From positions 1 to 17,188 of the forward strand of contig JACDBM010000066.1 in assembly GCA_013694945.1 (NCBI GenBank): DNA of 17,188 nucleotides, in the 5' to 3' direction. The notes beneath the pieces are model-generated. The model did not search any database, was not told the origin of the DNA, and saw only the letters and a list, made by a program, of their open reading frames with translations. Both the position numbers and the translations under genes were made by a program. Position 1 is the stretch's first letter. Each line of letters starts with the position of its first letter. Source of the stretch: Chthoniobacterales bacterium (GTDB lineage: Bacteria > Verrucomicrobiota > Verrucomicrobiia > Chthoniobacterales > UBA10450). This document shows, piece by piece, positions 1 to 7,962 of the stretch.

Positions 1-534
1 CACTTCCGCGGTGTCTGCACGGTCGTGACGAAGCTCTTTCATCTGCTCTCGCCGGACGCGGCTGTCTTTGGCGAGAAAGATTTTCAACAACTGGCCATCA
101 TCCGTAAGATGGTGCGCGACTTGAACTTTGGCGTCGAGATTATCGCCGCGCGGACAGTCCGCGAGGCTGATGGGCTGGCGTGCAGTTCGCGGAATCAATA
201 CCTGAGTCCAGAAGAGCGGCGGCAGGCGCCAGTTTTACGCGTGGCACTTCTCCAGGCGGCGGAGCGGGTGCGGCAAGGGGAAACGTCTGTAAGTCGCCTC
301 GTGAGTGAGGTTGGCGCTCGGATTGAGAGCCAACCGGCCGGGGTCCACGCCCGCGGCTACAACGTCGCTGCTGGCAACAATGTCGGCCGCGGCAAGAGCG
401 TGCGCATCGATTACGTTGAGATTGTCGATGCCGAAACTTTGCAGCCGCGCGAACTCGTGACGGCATCTTCGTTGCTGGCGGTGGCAGTCTATTTTGGTCA
501 GACTCGCCTGATCGATAACATACTGCTCGCATGA
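1..534 (+). CDS. panC: Pantothenate synthetase, 5' end outside window
   Basis: PanC condenses pantoate with beta-alanine using ATP to make pantothenate, the precursor of coenzyme A, in the cytoplasm. The reading frame is open from the first base (HFRGVCTVVTKLF), so the GTG at 25 is internal and the N-terminal part with the first nucleotide-binding motif lies upstream. Visible family motifs are FGEKDFQQL, DGLACSSRN (the KMSKS-like ATP-binding loop, usually DGLAMSSRN) and the C-terminal RIDYVEIVDAETL and TRLIDNILLA. Between the last long helix and RIDYVEIV there are about 22 residues more than I expect in this family (see the repeat entry at 337-402). The stop overlaps the start of nadB in an ATGA, suggesting translational coupling. 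The identification is secure; only the upstream boundary is missing. Confidence 0.95.
   Translation, partial: HFRGVCTVVTKLFHLLSPDAAVFGEKDFQQLAIIRKMVRDLNFGVEIIAARTVREADGLACSSRNQYLSPEERRQAPVLRVALLQAAERVRQGETSVSRLVSEVGARIESQPAGVHARGYNVAAGNNVGRGKSVRIDYVEIVDAETLQPRELVTASSLLAVAVYFGQTRLIDNILLA
337..402. repeat. Possible repeat-derived in-frame insertion within panC
   Basis: This stretch codes for about 22 residues (AGVHARGYNV..., ending RGKSV) inserted between two conserved blocks of PanC, where family members known to me have a short turn. The DNA has palindromic cores, CCGCGG at 351-356 and GGCCGCGGC at 385-393, and near-repeats CAACGTCG and CAATGTCG. The hexamer CGGCCG occurs at 335-340 and 384-389. 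The CGCGGCTACAACG flavour resembles, from memory, dispersed palindromic elements of soil Verrucomicrobia. The length is a multiple of three and no stop is introduced. That it derives from a mobile repeat is inference. Confidence 0.35.
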
Positions 535-2129
535 GAGAATACGATTTTGTCGTGGTCGGCAGCGGAATCGCGGGACTCAGCTTCGCTTTAAAGGCGGCCA
601 AACACGGGTCCGTCGCGGTCATCACCAAGCGGAAAGGTGACGATTCGAATACGGCCTGGGCGCAAGGGGGAATAGCTTGCGTGACGAGCAGCGAAGATTC
701 GTTCGATTTGCACCTGCGGGATACGGTCGAAGCAGGCGCTGGGCTTTGCGATGAGGCCACGGTTCGGACGATTGTGACGGAGGGTCCTGAACGCATCCGC
801 GAGTTGACAGAATTCGGTCTGCTCTTTGACGAGCGCGAAGTGGCCGGGCAACGGGAACCGGATTTGGGCCGTGAGGGCGGCCATTCCAAGCGGCGCGTCC
901 TGCATGTGCAGGATGTAACCGGACTCGAAATTGAGAAAACTTTGCTGCGCGAGCTGGAACGTTGCGCACAGGTGGAATTGCTCGAGAACCACATGGCGGT
1001 CGATCTGATCACAGCAGGCAAACTCGGGTTTGCCGCGGAGGATCGCTGCCTTGGCGTCTACGTGTTGGATGACAGGACGAGCGAGGTAGAGACAATTCGC
1101 ACGGATCGGTTGGTGCTCGCGACGGGTGGTTGCGGAAAGGTTTATCTGTATACGACGAACCCCGATATCGCGACTGGTGATGGCGTGGCAATGGCCTGGC
1201 GGGCGGGGGCAACAATCGCCAACATGGAGTTCATTCAGTTCCATCCGACCTGCCTCTTTCACGCGGAGGCCAAGTCGTTCCTCATTTCGGAAGCGGTTCG
1301 CGGCGAAGGCGGGATTCTGCGGAACAGCCGCGGCGAAAATTTCATGCGCCGCTATCATCCGCAGCAGTCACTCGCGCCGCGCGACATAGTAGCGCGCGCA
1401 ATCGATGCCGAGATCAAGCGCTCGGGTGCGAAGTGCGTCTATCTTGATATCACCCACAAGCCGCCGGAATTCCTCCGCGAGCGTTTCCCGCATATTTTCG
1501 AGACATGCCTCAGGTTCGGCATCGATATGACGAAGCAGCCCATTCCGGTGGTGCCGGCGGCGCATTACCAATGCGGTGGGATCAAGACCGACGTAAACGG
1601 CGCAACGAGCTTGCCCGGACTGTACGCGATCGGGGAAGTTGGGTGTACGGGTTTACACGGCGCGAATCGACTTGCCAGCAATTCCCTGCTGGAAGGTCTC
1701 GTCGTGGCGCACCGGGCGTGCGAAGCGCTCGTGCGCGAGCAGCCGCCGACGCATCCCGCCCGCGTGATTCCCCTTCCGGAGTGGCAACCCGGTGATGTCC
1801 AGGATGTAGATGAGCTGGTCGTGATCTATCACAACTGGGGCGAGATTCGGCGACTGATGTGGGATTATGTCGGGATTGTGCGAACGGCAAAACGGCTCCA
1901 ACGGGCGAGCGCCCGGCTGCGGAATTTGCAGCGCGAGATTCGTGAATTCTATTGGAACTTCAGGGTAACCGTGGATCTCCTGGAGTTGCGCAATCTGGCC
2001 ACAGTTGCGGCGTTGATTGTTGACTCCGCTTTGAGCCGCAAAGAAAGTCGCGGCCTGCATTTTACACTGGACCACCCAGAGGTGGAAGACCGGCATTTCA
2101 AACGAGATACATTGCTGAGCCGGACATGA
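531..2129 (+). CDS. nadB: L-aspartate oxidase (quinolinate synthase subunit B)
   Basis: NadB is a cytoplasmic FAD enzyme that oxidises L-aspartate to iminoaspartate, which NadA then turns into quinolinate for de novo NAD synthesis. At 532 residues it has the usual family length. The N-terminal FAD-binding GSGIAG lies at residues 10-15, followed by SNTAWAQGGIA at 39-49. Next come REGGHS (114-119, holding the glutamate that separates NadB from fumarate reductases), EFIQFHPT (233-240), LAPRDIVARA with the catalytic arginine near 284, and PAAHYQCGGI with the active-site histidine near 345. GEVGCTGLHGANRLASNSLL at 368-387 is diagnostic FAD contact sequence. The C-terminal helical domain of the succinate dehydrogenase/fumarate reductase flavoprotein family follows. 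The ATG lies inside the panC stop (ATGA). Neither nadA nor nadC is in the window. Confidence 0.96.
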   Translation: MREYDFVVVGSGIAGLSFALKAAKHGSVAVITKRKGDDSNTAWAQGGIACVTSSEDSFDLHLRDTVEAGAGLCDEATVRTIVTEGPERIRELTEFGLLFDEREVAGQREPDLGREGGHSKRRVLHVQDVTGLEIEKTLLRELERCAQVELLENHMAVDLITAGKLGFAAEDRCLGVYVLDDRTSEVETIRTDRLVLATGGCGKVYLYTTNPDIATGDGVAMAWRAGATIANMEFIQFHPTCLFHAEAKSFLISEAVRGEGGILRNSRGENFMRRYHPQQSLAPRDIVARAIDAEIKRSGAKCVYLDITHKPPEFLRERFPHIFETCLRFGIDMTKQPIPVVPAAHYQCGGIKTDVNGATSLPGLYAIGEVGCTGLHGANRLASNSLLEGLVVAHRACEALVREQPPTHPARVIPLPEWQPGDVQDVDELVVIYHNWGEIRRLMWDYVGIVRTAKRLQRASARLRNLQREIREFYWNFRVTVDLLELRNLATVAALIVDSALSRKESRGLHFTLDHPEVEDRHFKRDTLLSRT

Positions 2130-2189
2130 TGCTGGAATGCATACTGCTTTTCAGGACTGGCCACTGACGGAAAAAGCGGCCAAAACGGC

Positions 2190-2218
2190 TTGCCTGACGG
2201 ATTGTTCTCGCCTAATAA
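2190..2218 (+). promoter_or_regulatory. Possible sigma70-type promoter
   Basis: TTGCCT at 2190-2195 and TAATAA at 2213-2218 are separated by 17 bases in the 108-base gap after nadB, and the predicted transcript would start about 10-15 bases before the ATG at 2238. The -10 matches poorly (three of six), so this is tentative. Confidence 0.22.
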
Positions 2219-2237
2219 AAGCGCGCCAACCTGCACA

Positions 2238-3065
2238 ATGAGAAAAGCTTTCGCATTCTGCCTGTTGCTCCTGGGGAGTACGGTGGCAGGGCGCGCCCAG
2301 TCTCCTTATGAGAGTTCGGCCGACTTCGCGAAATACGCGATGAAGCTGCGCGAGCAGGCGATGCTGAAGGTAGAGCCGCAGGTGTTTGTCCCCACGTCCT
2401 CGCGGACGAGCACGCAGCGTTACCCGTGGAAGGCTAATATCGTCACCACGGTATTCTGGATTGGCGAGCAACCGACCGCGAACAATCCCGTGCCGAATAA
2501 CAAGAGCTCGTGGGACGCGAACTGGACCCTAAATTACGGCGGATACGACACGCCCGATCCATCTGGGCGGAAAAACTACATCCCGGCTTCGTTTACTCCG
2601 CGACAGAATCCGTTTTACGTCGCACTGCCCTATAATGACGTGACGCACGGACAGTTTAAGCCCGAGGCGGCTCTGGTGATTCCGTGGTTCAAGCAGCAAT
2701 ATACGGAACCGGGAAAGTCGGTGTGCAAAGGGCGGTGGATCGCGGTGCGGAAAGGCAACCGCATCTGCTATGCACAATGGGAAGACTGCGGGCCTTTTCG
2801 GACGGATCATTTCCAATATGTTTTCCAGAACGAGAAGCCAAAGCCGAACCTGAACCGCGGCGCCGGGCTAGATGTTTCTCCAGCCGTGCGGGACTATCTC
2901 GGATTGCAATCGACCGACGTAACGGATTGGCAATTCGTGGAAGTCCGTGACGTGCCTGCGGGGCCGTGGCGTAATCACGGCGACAATAATCACTTTGTGA
3001 TCGCCCAGCGTCAAAGCCAGCAGCGAGTGGTCCAGCAAACGACTGACACGAAAAAGACGAAGTAG
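2238..3065 (+). CDS. Secreted protein, probable double-psi beta-barrel domain
   Basis: This is a 275-residue exported protein of unknown function. I start it at the ATG at 2238 because a clean signal peptide follows (MRKAFAFCLLLLGSTVAGRA, cleavage near AQ-SP at 20-23); the frame is open 16 codons further upstream without signal-like sequence. A first block (residues 62-132) contains VTTVFWIGE, SSWDANWTLNYGG and ASFTPRQNPFYVALPYND. A second block (163-245) contains CKGRWIAVRKGNRICYAQWE, DCGPF (183-187), GAGLDVSPAVRDYLGL (208-223) and VPAGPW. The GPF...LDVSPA layout matches double-psi beta-barrels such as RlpA, barwin and the 3D domain, where it lines a polysaccharide-binding groove. Three mature cysteines (163, 177, 184) could give one disulfide. 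The tail is Gln/Lys-rich. Fold assignment is by motif only; a cell-wall role is inference. Confidence 0.75.
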   Translation: MRKAFAFCLLLLGSTVAGRAQSPYESSADFAKYAMKLREQAMLKVEPQVFVPTSSRTSTQRYPWKANIVTTVFWIGEQPTANNPVPNNKSSWDANWTLNYGGYDTPDPSGRKNYIPASFTPRQNPFYVALPYNDVTHGQFKPEAALVIPWFKQQYTEPGKSVCKGRWIAVRKGNRICYAQWEDCGPFRTDHFQYVFQNEKPKPNLNRGAGLDVSPAVRDYLGLQSTDVTDWQFVEVRDVPAGPWRNHGDNNHFVIAQRQSQQRVVQQTTDTKKTK

Positions 3066-3235
3066 CCGCCAGCCGCTCGCAACCCGCGTCTCTCACACTC
3101 CTTGCAGGGCTCCCTTTGGGAATTGCCGCAGTCTGCTGGTTCGGCGGACTCCGCTAACGAGCTTCGCCGCCGGTATTCTCGCTCGAGATTGTTCGGCCTT
3201 AGGTGACCAGTTCCCGTGGGATGACGAGTGCGCGC
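3066..3235. other. Spacer between convergent genes
   Basis: This 170-base gap separates two gene ends that face each other. I see no convincing ORF, RNA gene or T-tailed terminator hairpin. A loose stem is possible between GGCGG near 3144 and CCGCC near 3169, but its loop is long and no T-run follows. Confidence 0.5.
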
Positions 3236-4963
3236 TTAACCGGCCTGCCCGAAACGGGTCATTAATGAAGCGAAGATTTCCTTCAGCTCTTCCACGCGAT
3301 CTAGCAGTGGTTCATATCGCTTCCGCTCGGTGGAACAAAACGCGGCGAGTGGCTGGAACGCATTGGAGATTTCCTTGTAGAAGAGATCGATCGCGTGTTC
3401 CATTTGCCCCTCGATCGCACGCGTTAGCTCCCCGCGCTTGATCTCCATTTCCTTTTCGTAGGCGCGAAGTATTTTCCGGCGCTGGCCAAAGGCAAAAAAC
3501 GTCCCGAGAGCCGCGGCGGAAAGCGCCACCACGCCGGTGACGTCCGCGACCGATGCGCTGATCATCGCCGCGAGAACGGTCGCAATTCCTCCGGCCGCGG
3601 CGACTCCCGCCGGCAACCGCAACCAGGCGGCGCTCTCCCGGAACATGCGTCCGAGTTCTTCTTCCACACCTTTGCCGGCAATCCGCTCCACGAGAGTGAG
3701 CTGGATCGACTGCAAAAGCTCGCGGCGTTGCCGGGCGAAATCCGGGATCATTCTCGAAACACGATTCTTTCCCTCGGAAGCAAATTGCGCCTCGATGATG
3801 TCCTGAAGTTGCGGCCAAATCCCGCGCAAATCAGCTTCCAGCAACTGCACCGCATTCTCGACCTGCGGCTGCACGGTTTGGCGGAGCTTCGTCTCCACTT
3901 CGTTCTGGAAATCGTGCTGCCATTGTTCGCGGCTCCAGATCAGGCGCCATGTCTTCCAGAACGAGAGCTTCTCCTCGATCAGCTTCGTGCCATGCTCGGC
4001 GCAATCGCGGCAGGCCTGCTCCACTCCGCGCAGAAACCCCGCCACTTGGCGAAGAGTTTGTTCTTTACGGGATTGAAGGAAGGCCGCCACCCGCGTGAGA
4101 TGCTGCTCGTCCCGGAGGATCAAATCGAAACTGCCCCGGAGTTCCTCGGAGATCTCCCCCAGGAGCAGGGTGGCCGTTTTGCCGGTGGATTGGAGCTTTA
4201 GAACGCGCGCCCCGCTCTGCGTCACCATGCGGTTAATCTGCTCTTCCAAGGGTCCAAACTGGCTCTCGGCCCAGAGCCGTTCCTTATCCAAACCCGTTGT
4301 GCGCGCGAGGAGAGCTTTGCGGGCGGAGACGGCAAAAATTGGCGGCGTGAATCCGAGCTTTTGCGCCGCGGTGTCGGCGAGATGTCGTTGAATCACCTCG
4401 ATCTCCGCGGCATCGCGCAGATCGGCTTGCTGTAAGACAAAGACGATGTTCTTGAGCCACCTTTTTTGAACTAAATCCAGCAGTGTCCATGCAGATTGCG
4501 TCCAGGGATTTGTGACGGAAAACACAAACAGAACAAGGTCCGCGCGCGGAATGAAATTCTCAGTGATCGTCTGATGCTGTGGCACCATCGTGTTCGTTCC
4601 CGGCGTGTCGACGACGTTGAAGTCACGCAAAAACGGGATCGGCTGATAGCGCTCACTGAGCTGCGGTGAAACTTCGACCGAGCTCTCCTCGTCGCCGTAA
4701 CGGAAAATGTAAACGCGGTCCGTCGCAGGGAGAACGTCCACTTTTGCAAACTCCTGCCCGAAGAGCGCGTTCAAGAGCGAGGACTTGCCTGCTTTAACTT
4801 CACCGACCACGACAAATAGGAGCGGCTCGCGAACATCGCGGAGCAGACCGTGAAGAAGATCCAGGTTCCCTGCGTCTCGACGAATCTCAGAACTGAGCTT
4901 GAGCAAGGCTGTCAGTGCAGTTTCGAGCTCAGTTCGAAGCTGCAGGTATTTGTCGGCAATCAT
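3236..4963 (-). CDS. Bacterial dynamin-like GTPase with C-terminal membrane hairpin
   Basis: This 575-residue protein has the build of a bacterial dynamin, a GTP-driven membrane-remodelling enzyme acting at the inner face of the cytoplasmic membrane. The GTPase domain occupies roughly residues 45-250. The P-loop is GEVKAGKSS (54-62), the switch I threonine sits in LPATDRVY (78-85), and G3 is DTPG (119-122). The G4 position reads LQQADL (177-182) instead of the usual T/NKxD, so guanine recognition may differ. A helical stalk rich in charged residues follows (250-450). Two hydrophobic segments at about 451-473 and 476-493 form a membrane hairpin or paddle, then come RRK and a further helical segment to the end. 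The gene begins 10 bases after the deacetylase stop on the same strand, so the two are probably cotranscribed. Unlike many bacterial dynamins it has no second dynamin gene beside it. Its cellular target is unknown. Confidence 0.88.
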   Translation of the reverse strand: MIADKYLQLRTELETALTALLKLSSEIRRDAGNLDLLHGLLRDVREPLLFVVVGEVKAGKSSLLNALFGQEFAKVDVLPATDRVYIFRYGDEESSVEVSPQLSERYQPIPFLRDFNVVDTPGTNTMVPQHQTITENFIPRADLVLFVFSVTNPWTQSAWTLLDLVQKRWLKNIVFVLQQADLRDAAEIEVIQRHLADTAAQKLGFTPPIFAVSARKALLARTTGLDKERLWAESQFGPLEEQINRMVTQSGARVLKLQSTGKTATLLLGEISEELRGSFDLILRDEQHLTRVAAFLQSRKEQTLRQVAGFLRGVEQACRDCAEHGTKLIEEKLSFWKTWRLIWSREQWQHDFQNEVETKLRQTVQPQVENAVQLLEADLRGIWPQLQDIIEAQFASEGKNRVSRMIPDFARQRRELLQSIQLTLVERIAGKGVEEELGRMFRESAAWLRLPAGVAAAGGIATVLAAMISASVADVTGVVALSAAALGTFFAFGQRRKILRAYEKEMEIKRGELTRAIEGQMEHAIDLFYKEISNAFQPLAAFCSTERKRYEPLLDRVEELKEIFASLMTRFGQAG

Positions 4964-4973
4964 GGCCGGATTA

Positions 4974-5837
4974 TCAGTTCGGTCCGGCCGGCGATGAGAC
5001 CACCGGCGCCGCGGGTGCGGATGCAGGGGGCTGAACCGGGGGGGCAGCCGGTCGCGCCACGGGCGCTGCCGTTGCGTCTGGTCCGGGCGGCGATGGTCGA
5101 GCCATGGCTAGTAACTCCGAGACGGTAACGAACTTAAGGCCCCTCGCCTCCAGCTGATCGAAAGTAGCTGGCATCGCCTCGACTGTCGCCGGATGAATAT
5201 CATGCGCGAGAATGATCGAGCCGGGCTTGGTCTCGTTCACAATCCGGCTCGTCACAACACCTGAGCCTGGGCGTTTCCAATCCAGCGGATCGACGTCCCA
5301 GATGATAATGCGATAGCCAAAGACTTCGTTAATCCAACTCTTCTGCCGCGCCGTAATCGAACCGTACGGAGGCCGGAGTAAGGTGGGGCGCACTCCGATG
5401 GCCGCGGTGATCGCGTCGTCCGTTTTTTGGAGTTCCCGACGAACGCCTTCGTCGCTCATTTTGCTGAGATTGGGGTGCGACCAGGAGTGATTCGCGATTT
5501 CGTGTCCTTCGCGCGCCGCGCGTCTGACGATTTCCGGATACTCGGCCGCGTTTTCACCCACGATAAAGAAAGTCGCTCTCATTCGACGGGCGGCGAGAAG
5601 GTCGAGGAGCTTGGGCGTGAGGGTGGCGCTAGGCCCGTCATCGAAAGTCATCGCGACGTATGGGCCCTCCACATGCACGGAATTGAACGTGATCTTCGGT
5701 CCGGAAGGGAGGGGCGAGGCTGGAACGGAAAGGCTGCGAGCAGGCTCGGAACGGGCAGGAGGGTTGGCTTGGCCAATGGCAGCTTCTGTTAGGCAAAGAC
5801 ACAAGCCGCAGACAAAAAACAACCGGAAAACAGGCAT
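4974..5837 (-). CDS. Exported polysaccharide deacetylase (NodB/CE4 family)
   Basis: Carbohydrate esterase family 4 enzymes remove N- or O-acetyl groups from peptidoglycan, chitin or other glycans using a bound metal ion. All five NodB motifs are present: TFDDGP (64-69, catalytic base and metal Asp), HSWSHP (117-122, metal histidines), LRPPYG (154-159), DVDPLDWKRPG (181-191) and ILAHDIH (209-215, catalytic histidine). The protein is 287 residues. I start at the ATG whose product opens with a signal peptide (MPVFRLFFVCGLCLCLTEAA); the frame runs 80 codons further upstream but that part looks non-coding and overlaps the divergent promoter region. A Pro/Ala-rich tail (248-287) may reach into the cell wall. 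It heads a two-gene unit with the dynamin. The substrate cannot be told from sequence. Confidence 0.9.
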   Translation of the reverse strand: MPVFRLFFVCGLCLCLTEAAIGQANPPARSEPARSLSVPASPLPSGPKITFNSVHVEGPYVAMTFDDGPSATLTPKLLDLLAARRMRATFFIVGENAAEYPEIVRRAAREGHEIANHSWSHPNLSKMSDEGVRRELQKTDDAITAAIGVRPTLLRPPYGSITARQKSWINEVFGYRIIIWDVDPLDWKRPGSGVVTSRIVNETKPGSIILAHDIHPATVEAMPATFDQLEARGLKFVTVSELLAMARPSPPGPDATAAPVARPAAPPVQPPASAPAAPVVSSPAGPN

Positions 5838-6050
5838 GAGCGGCGACACGGTACCGAAAACTTTGCTGTATCTAGCAGAGGGAAGGGGCAACGCAACATG
5901 GGGACCAGCAGAGCAGGCGTGCCTCTGCTTCTCGCAGCGAGAGAACCCTTTCGACCGCGCGCCGGGGACATCCAGAAAGGGCCGTTCCTTGGCAGTTATC
6001 CTGCTAAGAACAGGGGAGACGCCTTTTTCCGCCTCGGGCGCGTTTCCAAG
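5838..6050. promoter_or_regulatory. Divergent promoter region, deacetylase versus hybrid kinase
   Basis: These 213 bases separate two divergently read genes and must carry both promoters unless those lie inside coding sequence. On the minus strand, TTGCGT, 16 bases, then TAGATA (around 5867-5895) is a weak candidate for the deacetylase. On the plus strand I find no well-spaced -35/-10 pair. Both flanking ORFs stay open into this region, but neither extension resembles protein. Confidence 0.35.
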
Positions 6051-7943
6051 ATGAAGATTCTGCTGGTTGAAGATCATGCTGACAGCCGCCGCAATTTGCA
6101 GCGGTTAATTGAGCGACGCGGTCACGACGTTGTCGCTGTGGCCAGCGCCGAAGAAGCCGAAGCCGCACTGCAGACCCAGGGGTTCGCTTTCCTGATCCTC
6201 GACTGGATGCTGCCGGGAAAAAGCGGCATCGATTTGTGCCGCGAAATCCGGGCGCAAAAAGGCGGCGACGAGATGTTCATTCTTCTGGTCACGGCCCGGG
6301 CGGACACGGAGGATTTGCAGCTCGCTCTGGAGGCGGGAGCGAACGATTATCTGACCAAGCCGCTCGATCTCGGTTTGCTCAACGTGCGTCTCTCAGTCGC
6401 GGAGCGGCAAATTCGCGATCTTTCCGAGCGAAACCATGCGCGGGCCGCCCTCCAGGAATCGGCGCGAACGATGAAGAACATCCTGGAGAACACGACGGAC
6501 GGTTTTTTGGCGGTCGATCACGATTGGAAACTTATCTACCTCAATCCCGAAGCGGAACTCCTGCTGGCGCGCGACAGGGATGAACTCATCGGGTCCAATC
6601 TGTGGGAAAAGCTGCCGGCGCTGAAGGAAACACTTTTCGAAGCCAACTTCCGCAAAGTGATGGCCGAGCAGGTGGCAGTGGAGTTCGAAGCGACAGACGC
6701 GGGAGCGAAGAACTGGTTTGAGGTGCACGCCTATCCAAGCGGCGAAGGTATTTCGGTTTTCTTTCGCGATATCACCGAGCGCAAGCGCAACGAAGGCGAG
6801 CGGCTGACGACAAGCAAGCTGGAATCGCTCGGAACGCTGGCCGGAGGGATTGCGCATGATCTAAACAACATTCTGACCGTTATCTCCGGAAACATCGGCC
6901 TCGCGCAAATCGAGACGCCAGGCGATTGCAGCAAGGTCCTCTCCTTTCTCGCGAGAGCCGGCCAGGCGGCGCAGCACGCCGCGCATCTCTCCAGCCAGTT
7001 GCTTACGTTCTCTAAGGGTGGCGCGCCTTTGAAGAAAGTCGTCTCTGTCGCCCAGCTGCTCGAGCAATCAGCGGAGTTTTCCCTGTATGGCTCAAATCTT
7101 CGCGCAGAGATCGATGTCGCGGCGGACCTATGGAAATCCGAGGTAGACGCGGGCCAGATCGAGCAGGTGGTGAATGCGTTAATGCTGAACGCCCGCGAAG
7201 CCATGCCGCACGGAGGCACAGTGCGTCTCGCGGCGCGCAACCTGGAGCTGCCCGAAAAGAGTCCTCTGCTTCCAGCAGGACGTTACTTGGAAATCACCAT
7301 CAGCGATCGCGGACCGGGCATCAGCGAGGAGCTAACGACTAAAATCTTCGACCCATATTTCACAACCAAACCGGCGGCAAGCGGGCTCGGTCTCGCGATC
7401 AGCTATTCGATCGTCAAAAAGCATGGAGGGCTCCTCCATCTCGAGAAGACGTCCCCCGAGGGCTCGACCTTTACTTTCTACCTGCCGGCTAGCGACAAGA
7501 GATTAGCCATGACCCCGCAGAAAGAGAACGGACGCGTTTACCAGTTCAATCACCAACGCGTGCTCGTGATGGACGACGAAGCCGCCATTCGTGAACTCAC
7601 TTCACAGCTGCTCGGAACTCTCGGCTACGACGTGACGGCGGTCTCCGACGGGTTGGAGGCGATCAGGACGTACGAACGCGCTCTTCGCCGGGGGGAAAAC
7701 TTCCAGGCGGTCATTCTGGACGCGACGGTGCGTGGCGGGCTCGGTGGAGTCGCCACAATCGAGCGCTTGCGAGGAATGGATCCGCAGGTCAATGCGATAA
7801 TCTGCAGCGGGTACTCCGACGAGGCCGCGCTCTCAGAGTTTCTCGCCTTTGGCTTCCGTGGTGCGTTGCCGAAACCATTTACGCGCAGCGAGCTTGCTGA
7901 AGCCTTGGAACGAACTCTGGAAGAGCCGGTCAGGGCGGGTTAA
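6051..7943 (+). CDS. Soluble hybrid histidine kinase, REC-PAS-HisKA-HATPase-REC
   Basis: This is a 630-residue phosphorelay protein without membrane segments, so it should sense a cytoplasmic signal or receive phosphate from another kinase. The start is the ATG at 6051, directly before the receiver sequence KILLVEDHADS. Receiver 1 (1-120) has acidic E7/D8, phospho-acceptor D51 (LILDWMLPG), T81 and K103. A PAS domain spans about 141-246, ending in FFRDITERK. HisKA carries the phospho-histidine H269 in GGIAHDLNN. The ATPase domain has the N-box MLNAREAM (N380), DRGPG (419-423) and GLGLAI (445-450). Receiver 2 (502-624) has D508/D509, D557 (VILDATV) and K608. The HDLNN box is typical of kinases with NtrB-like HisKA domains. 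The gene ends 19 bases from the convergent thioredoxin gene. Its output partner is unknown; no DNA-binding domain is present. Confidence 0.92.
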   Translation: MKILLVEDHADSRRNLQRLIERRGHDVVAVASAEEAEAALQTQGFAFLILDWMLPGKSGIDLCREIRAQKGGDEMFILLVTARADTEDLQLALEAGANDYLTKPLDLGLLNVRLSVAERQIRDLSERNHARAALQESARTMKNILENTTDGFLAVDHDWKLIYLNPEAELLLARDRDELIGSNLWEKLPALKETLFEANFRKVMAEQVAVEFEATDAGAKNWFEVHAYPSGEGISVFFRDITERKRNEGERLTTSKLESLGTLAGGIAHDLNNILTVISGNIGLAQIETPGDCSKVLSFLARAGQAAQHAAHLSSQLLTFSKGGAPLKKVVSVAQLLEQSAEFSLYGSNLRAEIDVAADLWKSEVDAGQIEQVVNALMLNAREAMPHGGTVRLAARNLELPEKSPLLPAGRYLEITISDRGPGISEELTTKIFDPYFTTKPAASGLGLAISYSIVKKHGGLLHLEKTSPEGSTFTFYLPASDKRLAMTPQKENGRVYQFNHQRVLVMDDEAAIRELTSQLLGTLGYDVTAVSDGLEAIRTYERALRRGENFQAVILDATVRGGLGGVATIERLRGMDPQVNAIICSGYSDEAALSEFLAFGFRGALPKPFTRSELAEALERTLEEPVRAG

Positions 7944-7962
7944 CCAGAAAGCCGTAGAGCGG

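Noticed and set aside
140..1358. Long minus-strand ORFs opposite panC and nadB (293 and 256 codons)
   Set aside because: They lie fully opposite well-supported genes, their products are Arg/Ser/Cys-rich or otherwise unlike any protein family, and they show no motif.
5898..6050. 51-codon N-terminal extension of the hybrid kinase
   Set aside because: The receiver domain begins exactly at the ATG at 6051, and the upstream part resembles translated non-coding sequence.
5838..6077. 80-codon N-terminal extension of the deacetylase
   Set aside because: It precedes a normal signal peptide, overlaps the divergent control region and the start of the kinase gene, and has no recognisable protein character.
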